NCBI GenBank assembly: GCA_020073525.1
Contig: JAIQFA010000028.1
Coordinates: forward strand, 1-54,936
Direction of reading: 5' to 3'
DNA from: Terriglobia bacterium
GTDB lineage: Bacteria; Acidobacteriota; Terriglobia; Terriglobales; Acidobacteriaceae
Length of the DNA: 54,936 bases
The notes under the pieces are model-generated. The model searched no databases and was not told the origin of the DNA. It saw only the letters and a list, made by a program, of their open reading frames with translations. Both the position numbers and the translations under genes were made by a program. Positions 25,620 to 35,947 of the stretch are shown here, piece after piece (the stretch's first letter is position 1; every line of letters begins with the position of its first letter).

Positions 25620-27233
25620 CTAGCTTCGCGTAGAAGCAGCCGCTCTCGGCTGTCCAGCAGGGCGAAGCCTCGCCGCCACACGCAACGCCCTTACCAGCAC
25701 GGGCCGCCGCAGCACCGTCTCCAACAAATGCCGAGCCCCCGCCACTTCTTCTCCCGACCGCTCCAGCGCCGAATATCCCGCCGCCCGCACTAGCACGCAA
25801 TTGTCCTGCACCTGAACCTCAAGGCGAGGCTCATGTCCATTACGCGAATCCAAAGCATTCGCCAGTCGCAAAACGCCCGCCAGTTCCAGAGCCACGCGCC
25901 GCTCCGGCAACTCCAACATTCGCAAAGTTTTCCCCCGAGGACGAGGCAACGCCCCCCGATGATACCGAGCTACCACCGCCGCCAATTCCAGCTCCCGCGC
26001 ACTCCATCCCAGAGGACGAGCCAACCCGCGGATCATCCGATAAGAAGTCTTTTGATGCTTTCCCGCTCCCCTGGCTTTCCCTACATCATGCAGAAGCGCC
26101 GCCGCCTGCAGCACGTCCCGCCAGTCGTCGTCTACATTCGGAGCCGCCGCCTCAGCACTCACCAGCCCCGCAGCCCGCAGTCCGTCGTACAAAAGAAGTG
26201 CCAGCTTCTCCACCCGCTGAGAATGCAAAAAGTCCGGATCCAGATATCCCGCCCACACCCGCAGCCGCGCCAAAGCCGCCGCCCGCAACGCCGGCCCCGC
26301 CGGCAACTGCGCCCGCCACACTCGCCACAGCGACTGCCGTCCCACCATCAACTCGCGATAGCGCGCAATCCGCTTGTCCCGCTCCGCATTCAACTTCTCC
26401 CGCCAGTGTTTGCGGCTCTCCAAATCCGCAAACGCCCCGATCTCAACCGCCATAGCCCAAAGCACATCCAGATCGTGCACCTCGCCCAGCAGATCCTGGA
26501 GCTCCTTCAGATCGGCTCCCCACAAAGCATGCTGCCGAGGCAGAAAATTTTCGACCGTATACCGAAACCGCTTGATCCCAATCCGCAACTGGTGCAGTCC
26601 CACGCGCGACCGAGTCCGCCAAGCATGTTTGTGGAGATCATAAGCCGCCGTCCACTTCTCCAGCGCCAGGTGCAGATACACCACGCTCCCCGGACGCACC
26701 CGAGCCGCCCGCTGCGGCAGAGCCCGGCTCCACTGCCGCCATTGTTTGCGGTCAAATTGATTGAGATCTTTAAGAGCGTGCTGCTTGCAAGCCGCTTCGC
26801 GAGCGTGTACGTGATCCAACAGCTTGACGACGACCGGATCGCCCCGATTTTCCGTAGAGACGCGGCTTGCCGCGTCTCCCGCCTCGGCATGGCCCAACTT
26901 CTCGATCCACTCCGCCATCACCTGCATGTCGCGAAGTTCGCCCAACGCCTGAAACAGCTTCTTCCCCGCCTTCTTCATCTCTTTCCACGAAAAATCCGGA
27001 TCGAGCGCAATCAACCCATCCGCCAGCGACCGACACCGTCGCAGCGCCACCCGCAGATCGTGGACCGCGTCGGCATCAAACCCCGCCGCCGCCCGATCGC
27101 ACTCCACCAGCACGCGCTCCATCCAAGCCCGCAGCCCCAGCTTCGGATGAGGATGAGGATGAGGATTCGAACTTGGATTGGCTCCCATGGTTGAAAAACT
27201 ATTGTCGCCTCTTTGCGCCGATTCTTCTAGCAT
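25620..27233 (-). CDS. CHAD domain-HD domain protein with an in-frame repeat
   Basis: 537 aa; ATG 27188 is an alternative start. An N-terminal PHPHPHP stretch comes from GGATGA hexamers. The CHAD domain (about 35-300) has two halves with the conserved VHDLRVALRRCRSL and LHQLRIGIKRFRYTVEN basic helices, which bind polyphosphate in this family. From about 335 an HD phosphohydrolase domain follows with LHDVGKARGAGKH (His382-Asp383) and later VVARYHRGALPR, as in the exopolyphosphatase C-terminus. A role in polyphosphate or nucleotide metabolism is the best inference. Residues 119-131 (GDAASRVSTENRG) are encoded by a family B palindrome. Confidence 0.88.
   Translation of the reverse strand: MLEESAQRGDNSFSTMGANPSSNPHPHPHPKLGLRAWMERVLVECDRAAAGFDADAVHDLRVALRRCRSLADGLIALDPDFSWKEMKKAGKKLFQALGELRDMQVMAEWIEKLGHAEAGDAASRVSTENRGDPVVVKLLDHVHAREAACKQHALKDLNQFDRKQWRQWSRALPQRAARVRPGSVVYLHLALEKWTAAYDLHKHAWRTRSRVGLHQLRIGIKRFRYTVENFLPRQHALWGADLKELQDLLGEVHDLDVLWAMAVEIGAFADLESRKHWREKLNAERDKRIARYRELMVGRQSLWRVWRAQLPAGPALRAAALARLRVWAGYLDPDFLHSQRVEKLALLLYDGLRAAGLVSAEAAAPNVDDDWRDVLQAAALLHDVGKARGAGKHQKTSYRMIRGLARPLGWSARELELAAVVARYHRGALPRPRGKTLRMLELPERRVALELAGVLRLANALDSRNGHEPRLEVQVQDNCVLVRAAGYSALERSGEEVAGARHLLETVLRRPVLVRALRVAARLRPAGQPRAAASTRS
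26854..26878. repeat. Family B palindrome inside a coding sequence
   Basis: GTAGAGACGCGGC-tt-GCCGCGTCTC sits within the CHAD gene, in frame, between two helices of the CHAD domain. It encodes part of GDAASRVSTENRG on the minus strand. All other copies seen here are intergenic. Confidence 0.8.
27148..27172. repeat. GGATGA hexamer tract
   Basis: About four tandem GGATGA units encode the PHPHPHP segment at the N-terminus of the CHAD protein. Slippage in steps of six would alter the number of His-Pro pairs without breaking the frame. Confidence 0.6.
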
Positions 27234-27389
27234 GCACGATTCACAATCGGATGGAGTGTGTGATTCACGATCGGGTGGAATTCAGGCTTCACAGGTAGGG
27301 CATGTTTCATGAACGTGAGGAGCAGGCCTAAAGTGTAGCGCGCGAGAACTCGTTTTCGCTCCAATGCAAAAGTGGAACACTCGACACTC

Positions 27390-27475
27390 AAGCCGCGAAG
27401 CGGCGGAATGGGAAAGCCCGGCACGCCAGTGCCGGGTAGGCAAAGTGGGAAGAACCGAGTCCCACGAGGGACGGC
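27390..27475. repeat. Family A three-hairpin intergenic repeat, copy 3
   Basis: GCCGC-gaa-GCGGC, CCCGGCAC-gcca-GTGCCGGG, then GTCCC-acga-GGGAC. The cleanest copy of the family. The surrounding 27234-27574 has no other recognisable gene; a degenerate direct repeat around GATTCAC-ATCGG-TGGA lies at 27238-27280. Confidence 0.8.
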
Positions 27476-27574
27476 TCCCTGACGATGACACAGTTTCCGG
27501 CGGCATAACGCCGAACTCTCACACATCCTTCAGGCCCACAGAAAGCCGGCCATGGCCATCTGTAACCCAAGCGG

Positions 27575-27604
27575 TTGTGATGCTGGTCACAATCGAATGT
27601 GACC
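27575..27604. promoter_or_regulatory. CRP/FNR-family-like operator
   Basis: TTGTGA-tgctgg-TCACAA (27575-27592) is a perfect match to the TGTGA-N6-TCACA palindrome of CRP-type regulators. A third half-site makes an overlapping GGTCACA-atcgaa-TGTGACC palindrome (27585-27604). It is centred about 110 nt before the SRPBCC start, a usual activator distance. The regulator is not encoded nearby. Confidence 0.5.
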
Positions 27605-27694
27605 GTCAGTACGGCTCCGGATCGACTCTAGCGTGATGATAAGCAACGTCCCCCGGGGTTCTGCTTGTTCGCAGATTTGGTAGTTGGAGACTCT

Positions 27695-28222
27695 ATGTGC
27701 CAGCATTTTTCTTACTCTGTTTCCACGGTCCTTCCCCGGGACCGCGTTTGGGAACTCTTTGCCGACATCGAAAACTGGCCGAAGTTTTCGGATGTTTACG
27801 ACACTCTAAAATGGTCCGGATCTCCTTGGACGCCCGGCAGCGCTCTCCTCGGAAGCATTCATTATCCGCACCCCCTGCCCTTCCGCTACGTGCTGGAGAT
27901 CTGTGAGCCCGGCTCCCTCCTCACCTATGTAGCCCACAGTACGGCGGCTGGTTTTGCCACGCACCGGACCGTCCGCTTTGATGAACTACACGGGCGCACT
28001 TGGATGCAAGTCGATTCCTACATAGTAGGTGAGCCCGGGTTTGCGATTGCTGGCGGAGGCTATGGCTTCTTGAAGCTGCTGACCGAGCGCTGGTTTCAGG
28101 GCTTTGCCCGCTTCTGTGACAAGCACGCGGATCCAAGGCAAAGTTTTGCTGTCTATCCCCAGGTTCACGGCCATATCGAAAATTCCGTCGCTGACGACAC
28201 CATCGCAATGGGAAGGGGATAG
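27695..28222 (+). CDS. SRPBCC (START-like) small-molecule-binding protein
   Basis: 175 aa from ATG 27695, with GGAGA 6 nt upstream; an upstream TTG at 27665 is less likely. The helix-grip pattern is visible: FSYSVSTVLPRDRVWELFADIENWPKF, then strands around LRYV/FRYVLEICEPGSLLTYV, and a C-terminal helix with LTERWFQGFARFCDKH. Such domains bind hydrophobic ligands or act as polyketide cyclases; the ligand is not predictable. Its stop is 4 nt before the next gene, so they form an operon, and it may give that regulator its cue. Confidence 0.8.
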   Translation: MCQHFSYSVSTVLPRDRVWELFADIENWPKFSDVYDTLKWSGSPWTPGSALLGSIHYPHPLPFRYVLEICEPGSLLTYVAHSTAAGFATHRTVRFDELHGRTWMQVDSYIVGEPGFAIAGGGYGFLKLLTERWFQGFARFCDKHADPRQSFAVYPQVHGHIENSVADDTIAMGRG

Positions 28223-28226
28223 CACA

Positions 28227-29684
28227 ATGAGCAAATTACAGTTTCAAATCCGCCAGTGGGGTACGGTCAAGCTCTTGGCAATTGATGACAATCCCGAGGA
28301 CTTGCAACTGATCCGCGCCGCGCTCCATCAAGAAGGCCTGGAAATACTGACCGCGGAAAACGCCGAGCAGGGCTTCGAACTATTCCTGCAAACTCATCCC
28401 CGGATTGTCCTTCTCGGTCTGGCCACGCCTGCGGCCACCGGACTGGACCCGCTCGACCGCATGCTCCGCGCCGATCCGGCAACCAGCGTGATCCTCATTT
28501 CTGGACACTACTCCGCCGAGTCCGCCGTTGAAGCAACGCACAGAGGCGCCTGCGATTATCTGACCAAGCCGCTCGATCCTCAACGCCTGCGGAATCGCAT
28601 CGCCGATCTCATGGCAGAAGCGGAGACGCGCAAGAAAACCTTGAGCCTGGATCAGGAACTGCTGGAAACCTTCCAGTTCGAAGGGATCGTCAGCCGCAGC
28701 CCCTTAATGCTTGACGTCTTCGCCAAGATCCGCCGCGTCGCGCCGCATTTCCGAACCGCGCTCGTCACCGGACCAACCGGAACCGGCAAGGAACTGGTCG
28801 CACGCGCGCTGCACAAGCTCAGTCCAGCCTCGAACGACCGCTATATCGTCTGTAACTGTCCAGCCTTGGTCGAAAGCCTCGCCGAGAGTGAATTGTTCGG
28901 ATACGTGAAGGGTTCTTTCACGGGCGCGACCCAGGACCGCGCGGGCCTGTTCGAGAGCGCAGATGGCGGAGTCATCTTTCTCGATGAGGTCGGAGACCTC
29001 TCGCTGAGTGCTCAGGCCAAGCTGCTTCGCGTCTTGCAGGATCATCAAGTTCGAAGAGTGGGCTCCTGCATCTCCCGCGAGGTGGATTTCCGGGTCATCG
29101 CCGCCACCAATCGCGATCTGCGAACCATGGTACAGAACGGTGAGTTTCGCGAAGACCTCTATTACCGCCTGGCGGTGGTCGAAATCCGCTTACCCACGCT
29201 GGCCGATCGGCGTGAGGATCTGCCTCTCCTGGAGAGATACTTCGTGCAGAAGTTCGCCGCGCAATACAAGAAGCCCATTGCCGGCCTGACCCGCAGAGCG
29301 CAGAGCCTGATGGCAACCTATTCGTGGCCTGGCAACATCCGCGAAGTGGAAAGCGTCATCGGACACGCCTGCATCATGACAGAAGGCAACTTCCTCGACA
29401 TCGCCGACCTGCCCGAGAGGATCCAAGACCAGTCCCCATCGCCGGCGGAGGAATTTCTCTTTTCTCTCGAACAGGTAGAGAGGCGCCATGTGCTGCGAGT
29501 GCTGGAGCAGGTAGGAGGCAACAAAGCGCGAGCCGCAGAAATTCTCGGCATCGCCCGTGCCACCCTCTACCAGATGCTCTCCAAGATGAAGGTCGAGAAA
29601 CGCGACGAACGGCAGACCCCGTCGGATGACTGCCCGAGTTATGCAACCGCCGCTCCCTTCAGGCGCTCTTTGAACGTACAGTAG
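28227..29684 (+). CDS. NtrC-family sigma-54 activator with degenerate receiver domain
   Basis: 485 aa. The N-terminal receiver-like domain has the acidic pair Asp20-Asp21 and the conserved Lys114 (LTKP), but the position of the phospho-acceptor Asp is Gly64 in IVLLGLATP, so phosphorylation there is not possible. The AAA+ core is intact: Walker A GPTGTGK (182-188), sigma-54 contact loop GSFTGA (229-234; Ser in place of the usual Ala), Walker [11 protein letters not shown] and Arg finger region. A Fis-type HTH ([20 protein letters not shown]) ends the protein. Activates sigma-54 promoters; its signal may come from protein or ligand contacts instead. Confidence 0.93.
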   Translation: MSKLQFQIRQWGTVKLLAIDDNPEDLQLIRAALHQEGLEILTAENAEQGFELFLQTHPRIVLLGLATPAATGLDPLDRMLRADPATSVILISGHYSAESAVEATHRGACDYLTKPLDPQRLRNRIADLMAEAETRKKTLSLDQELLETFQFEGIVSRSPLMLDVFAKIRRVAPHFRTALVTGPTGTGKELVARALHKLSPASNDRYIVCNCPALVESLAESELFGYVKGSFTGATQDRAGLFESADGGVIFLDEVGDLSLSAQAKLLRVLQDHQVRRVGSCISREVDFRVIAATNRDLRTMVQNGEFREDLYYRLAVVEIRLPTLADRREDLPLLERYFVQKFAAQYKKPIAGLTRRAQSLMATYSWPGNIREVESVIGHACIMTEGNFLDIADLPERIQDQSPSPAEEFLFSLEQVERRHVLRVLEQVGGNKARAAEILGIARATLYQMLSKMKVEKRDERQTPSDDCPSYATAAPFRRSLNVQ

Positions 29685-29847
29685 TGAGTCGCCGTGCGCT
29701 CGACATCTCGGCGGCTTCGGAGTGCAGGTCTCGGCTCTCAGGTCTTGGCCGTCAGCTATCACCCCACCATATTCGAGTTCTGGGAACTGAGCTCGTCGCG
29801 GCCTGAATTTGACACCGGACCGTGTGGGCAGCAAGAATCGAAGCCCT

Positions 29848-31071
29848 ATGCGCAATCTGTGCTGCTTCGTTCTGCTGCTGTTTTTGTCCATCGCTGGATA
29901 CGCCCAGGGCCACTCCTATCTTTTCGTCTGGGCGGGTGATGACGCCAAGAAAAGCAACGATTTCATGGCGGTGCTGGACGCCGACGCCGCGTCTCCGCAC
30001 TACGGTCAAACCGTGGCTTCGGTCGCCGTTCCTGGGCCGACAGGAACTCCACACCACACGGAACTGGAGATGCCCGACGGCGGGTTTCTTCTGGCCAATG
30101 CTTTTGAGAGCGGACGCACCATGCTCTTCGACTTGCGGCAGCCGCTCCACCCGTCGCTGGTCACCTCGTTCGGCGATCTGGACAGCTACATGCACCCGCA
30201 CACCTACGTTCGCCTGCCGAACGGACACATCCTCGCAACCTTTCAGTATCACGGCGGCCACGGGCCGACGGCCGACGGTGGCGGACTGGTCGAGTTCGAC
30301 GAGCGCGGCCACTTCATCCGCAGCAGCAGCGCCTTGGATCCTGCGGCTAAGAGCGAATTGATTCGTCCCTACAGCCTGGTGATCGTCCCGGCGCTCGACC
30401 GGATCGTCAGTACGAACACGGCGATGCACGAGAAGGACGGGGACAGCCGCACAGTGCAGGTCTGGCGATTGTCAGACCTGAAGTTGCTGCGAACTGTGAT
30501 TCTGCCCCCCGGGCCACGCGGGTCGGAACAGAAATTTCCCGGCGAACCGATCCTCGCGGCCGATGGAAAGACCGTGTTCATCCACACTTTTAATTGCGGA
30601 TTGTACGCCCTGGAGGGCGTCGCCAGCGATCAGCCCACGGTTCGGTACCTGAAAACATTTGATGGCGAACAGGCAGACGTGCCTTTGCGCATCGGACATT
30701 ACTGGATTCAATCGCTGTCATCGGTGCACGCGGTGGCGGCCTATGATATTTCCGACCACGGACACATTCGCGAAATATCGCGCGTCACCTTCGATGACAA
30801 GCAAAAGCCGCACTGGATTTCCGCGGACGAAGACGGGCGCCGCATTATTGTGAACTCCGGCGAATACGGCGAGCACCGCCTGTTTCTGGTGAATTTCGAT
30901 CCGCAAACGGGAGCCCTTAAACTGGACGAACATTTCCGCGATGGTGGCAGCGAACGCCCGGGAGTAAGCATGGATGGCAAGTCCTGGCCGCACGGGTTCC
31001 AGCGCGATGCCTACCCCCACGGCACAGTATTCTCGCGCTCTGAAGCAGCCGCAAAAAGCACGGCCAAGTAA
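29848..31071 (+). CDS. Secreted selenium-binding protein (SBP56)-family protein
   Basis: 407 aa from ATG 29848 with a signal peptide CCFVLLLFLSIAGYAQ; a longer in-frame start at 29809 would bury it. The SBP56 pattern is readable: VLDADAASPHYGQ, PHHTELEMPDGGFLLANAF, MLFDLRQPLHP, FQYHGGHGPTADGGG and near the end YPHGTVFS, with many His residues in loops. Related proteins include methanethiol oxidase and human SELENBP1. Export to the periplasm and substrate (a thiol?) are inferences. A terminator follows at 31085. Confidence 0.78.
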   Translation: MRNLCCFVLLLFLSIAGYAQGHSYLFVWAGDDAKKSNDFMAVLDADAASPHYGQTVASVAVPGPTGTPHHTELEMPDGGFLLANAFESGRTMLFDLRQPLHPSLVTSFGDLDSYMHPHTYVRLPNGHILATFQYHGGHGPTADGGGLVEFDERGHFIRSSSALDPAAKSELIRPYSLVIVPALDRIVSTNTAMHEKDGDSRTVQVWRLSDLKLLRTVILPPGPRGSEQKFPGEPILAADGKTVFIHTFNCGLYALEGVASDQPTVRYLKTFDGEQADVPLRIGHYWIQSLSSVHAVAAYDISDHGHIREISRVTFDDKQKPHWISADEDGRRIIVNSGEYGEHRLFLVNFDPQTGALKLDEHFRDGGSERPGVSMDGKSWPHGFQRDAYPHGTVFSRSEAAAKSTAK

Positions 31072-31084
31072 GTGCCAAAGAAAT

Positions 31085-31120
31085 TGCCAGCCCGGATGTT
31101 GAGGCTGGCATTGTTCTTGT
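31085..31120 (+). terminator. Rho-independent terminator
   Basis: TGCCAGCC and GGCTGGCA form an 8-bp stem (31085-31110) followed by a T-rich run TTGTTCTTGT, 13 nt after the SBP56-like stop. Confidence 0.7.
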
Positions 31121-31196
31121 GTGGCGACGGGGCTTGTGCCGTCTCGGCTGGCATCGTTTCATCCGCTGGCGGAGACGCGGCAAGCCGCGTCTCTAC
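31121..31196. repeat. Family B palindromes as an inverted pair
   Basis: A leading copy (31121-31144, with a GTGGCGACG variant) and a trailing copy GGAGACGCGGCAAGCC...GTCTCTAC (31171-31196) face each other across 26 nt. This resembles REPIN doublets, where two REP units are inverted. It lies just beyond lon's stop. Confidence 0.65.
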
Positions 31197-31207
31197 AGGG
31201 AATCTAA

Positions 31208-33625
<2,418 letters not shown>

Positions 33626-33633
33626 GATTTTCC

Positions 33634-33654
33634 CTTGAGTGACTTTCACTCAAC
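33634..33654 (-). promoter_or_regulatory. HAIR-like (HspR-type) operator upstream of lon
   Basis: CTTGAGT-GACTTTC-ACTCAAC fits the HAIR consensus CTTGAGT-N7-ACTCAAG at 13 of 14 arm positions, and the core TTGAGTGA/TCACTCAA is a perfect palindrome. It ends 8 nt before the lon start, overlapping the ribosome-binding site, and an extra AGTTGAGT half-site lies just upstream. Confidence 0.65.
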
Positions 33655-33842
33655 TTTGGATGAACTCAACTGCCAAAAGGATGCAGCCTTGGTGCTAGGT
33701 TGTTGAATTCTAGACCTTTTTTAGCCTTATGCAAGACACAGAAGGGATTCCGTCCTCCCCCGACGGGTCCGGGCCTTCCGGGGGACGTGCCCCCACTCGT
33801 GCACGCCCCGGTATAGTCAGTCAGTTTCTTCCGAGCTCCCCT

Positions 33843-34214
33843 CTAGAACACGTGTTTCGAGCGATCGCCTTTGAACACCAGTTCGTGCAGAACCCGCTCA
33901 TTCGCCGCGTTCATGGTGTAAGTCTTCTGATCGTCGTTGGCCTTGGCACCCAACGCAACCAGTGTGCACTTCGCGCGCACTTCGATCGGCTTCTTCGTCC
34001 CGAGTTGCTGGAACACCATGATGTGGTCCGACCCTTCCATCACATGACGAATCTCGTAGTTCCCCTTCGGCAACAGCGTGTTCGCCACCCGCACCGGCTC
34101 TGAAAAGCTGATCTTATACTTGTCGGCAACTCCCAATTGATTCTCTGCGCTCGCAATCGTGCCCAGCATGACCACACAAACTAAGATAAGAATCCCCGCG
34201 AAAATGTTACGCAT
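33843..34214 (-). CDS. Small secreted protein of unknown function
   Basis: 123 aa, signal peptide MRNIFAGILILVCVVMLGTIASA. The mature part has alternating beta segments (KYKISFSEPVRVANTLLPKG, NYEIRHVMEGSDHIMVFQQL) and only one Cys. Similar short secreted chains with a PxGxYEI segment are frequent in Acidobacteriota; none has a known role as far as I can tell. Confidence 0.75.
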   Translation of the reverse strand: MRNIFAGILILVCVVMLGTIASAENQLGVADKYKISFSEPVRVANTLLPKGNYEIRHVMEGSDHIMVFQQLGTKKPIEVRAKCTLVALGAKANDDQKTYTMNAANERVLHELVFKGDRSKHVF

Positions 34215-34365
34215 ACAAGCCCTCCTTGGCTCCGGGCCCTACGGGCCCACCTCGAAACTAGACCGAAGGCGGGATTCCCGCAATGCACTACCTCACAGAC
34301 GGTTGTGACGAAAAACCATAGCGCAAAAGGTCTTTTTCTTCGACCTGAGACCTAGCACCTGACGC

Positions 34366-35181
34366 CTAAGAAGGGCTCTCCGGATAAATTCCCAGCACTT
34401 TGACCGGTTCTGCCACCTCGCCGAGATGCCGCAGGGCATTGCGCGAATCTTCGTCGTCGCCACGCAACAGATCCACAAAAAAGACGTATTCCCAGGGACG
34501 GCCGCGCATGGGCCGCGACTCGATCTTGCTTAAACTGATATCGCGCAGCGCGAATACGCTGAGCGCCTTGAACAGTCCTCCTGGAATGTTTTTGATGCTA
34601 AAAGCCAGCGAAGTCTTATTGGCGCCGTGCGACGCGCGCGGCTTTCCTCGCCGAATCAGAAAAAAACGCGTGAAGTTCTTCTTGTCATCCTCAATGCCGG
34701 CCTTCAGAATCTTCCCACCGTACACTTCGGCGGCCCGCCGGCTGGCGATCCCCGCGGCATCGCGCAAGCCCTCCGCGATCACATGCTTCACGCTTCCGGC
34801 GGTGTCATAAAAGGGCGTCATCTCGAGCCGAGGATTCTTAGCAAACAGGTCGCGACACTGATCCAGCGCCACAGGATGAGAGAACACGCGCCGGACGTCT
34901 CCAAACTTGGTTCCCGGCAGCGCGATCAGGTTGTGCACAATGCGCAGCCGAAACTCGCGAACAATGTGAACGTCGCGCCCCAACAGGAGATCGAAGTGCT
35001 CGGCGACCGAACCCGCCAGCGAGTTCTCGATCGGAATCACCGCGCCGTCCACCGTACCGCGTTGCACGCGGTCAAAAACTTCGAGCGAACGCGCACACGG
35101 TACGACCGTCGCCTGTGGCAACATGGTTTCCGCCGCCTCGTGACTGAAAGAACCTAGCTCTCCCTGGATCGCGATCTTCAT
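34366..35181 (-). CDS. pheA: Prephenate dehydratase
   Basis: 271 aa monofunctional enzyme converting prephenate to phenylpyruvate (Phe synthesis). Motifs: IAIQGELGSFSHEAAE at the N-terminus, VIPIENSLAGSVAE, the catalytic TRF in DKKNFTRFFLI, and a C-terminal ACT domain (NIPGGLFKALSVFALRDISL, then ESRPMRG), the usual Phe feedback site. There is no chorismate mutase domain. Family B repeats lie upstream of its start; a short dyad word overlaps its stop. Confidence 0.95.
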   Translation of the reverse strand: MKIAIQGELGSFSHEAAETMLPQATVVPCARSLEVFDRVQRGTVDGAVIPIENSLAGSVAEHFDLLLGRDVHIVREFRLRIVHNLIALPGTKFGDVRRVFSHPVALDQCRDLFAKNPRLEMTPFYDTAGSVKHVIAEGLRDAAGIASRRAAEVYGGKILKAGIEDDKKNFTRFFLIRRGKPRASHGANKTSLAFSIKNIPGGLFKALSVFALRDISLSKIESRPMRGRPWEYVFFVDLLRGDDEDSRNALRHLGEVAEPVKVLGIYPESPS

Positions 35182-35201
35182 GAAACCCTTCCCTCTTCAC
35201 T

Positions 35202-35266
35202 GTAGAGACGGGGCTTGCCCCGTCTACTCCGTACGCGGTGGGAGACGCGGCAAGCCGCGTCTCTAC
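35202..35266. repeat. Family B palindromes as an inverted pair
   Basis: GTAGAGACGGGGC-tt-GCCCCGTCTAC (35202-35228) and GGGAGACGCGGC-aa-GCCGCGTCTCTAC (35240-35266) face each other across about 11 nt. The pair lies upstream of pheA and downstream of the acetyltransferase gene. Confidence 0.7.
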
Positions 35267-35284
35267 GGCGAATCCGATATGGAT

Positions 35285-35752
35285 TTAGAGTTTGACTGGC
35301 GACTGCGCCAGCTCTTTCGTCATCACCAGAGCGTCCAGTTGGCCAGAATAGTACCCCGCAACCGTCTTTTCCACGAAGTACCCTTTTTGCTTGTAGAAGC
35401 GGATGGCGGCGTCATTATTCACCGGCGTCTCCAGCGCGACTGCGGTCGTGCCTGCCCGTAGCAATTGGTCTTCCGCAGCGTGCAGCAAAGCCGAGCCCAC
35501 GCCGGTCCGCCGAGCCTCCGCGACCACATCGATCGTAATGATGTGCCCACTCTTGCGGCGAGTCTCCGCCACAATGAATCCGAGAACGCCACCGGCTTCG
35601 CCTTCGGCCACCAGAGTGAACGATTCTGGCCGTCGCATATAGAAAGCCAATTCCGGCCGCGAATATGCCAACTGCGGATCGAAGCAAGCCTGGTCAATCT
35701 GCCACAGCGTGTCAAAGTCTGCTTTCTCGAATTTTCGGATGCGAAACAACAC
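35285..35752 (-). CDS. RimI-like GNAT acetyltransferase
   Basis: 155 aa. The GNAT core is visible: FRIRKFEKADFDTLWQID, then FTLVAEGEAGGVLGFIVAE, then acetyl-CoA-binding VVAEARRTGVGSALLHAAED (R/Q-x-x-G-x-G/A pattern) and a last strand FYKQKGYFVEKTVAGYYSG. The C-terminal arrangement resembles RimI, which acetylates the N-terminus of ribosomal protein bS18. The substrate is not certain. Convergent with nothing; next to pheA on the same strand. Confidence 0.85.
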   Translation of the reverse strand: MLFRIRKFEKADFDTLWQIDQACFDPQLAYSRPELAFYMRRPESFTLVAEGEAGGVLGFIVAETRRKSGHIITIDVVAEARRTGVGSALLHAAEDQLLRAGTTAVALETPVNNDAAIRFYKQKGYFVEKTVAGYYSGQLDALVMTKELAQSPVKL

Positions 35753-35947
35753 GCCGTCATTGTAGCGGGAAGTGACGAGAGACGCTTCGAACTGCGCGCA
35801 AACAAGATCAATCGGTTGGTCGAAGCTCGCAGCCCGTAGCCCGTAGCCAACTCAATTCCGCCCACAACCGCCCGCACTCTTTTTTCTGTCTTCCTCCACT
35901 TGCGCAGTTGCATCTATAAGAAGTACGATTTCTGCCAAGAGGAACCC

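Noticed and set aside
27148..27172. GGATGA hexamers as a regulatory or CRISPR-like repeat
   Set aside because: They lie inside the CHAD coding sequence and simply encode the PHPHPHP segment.
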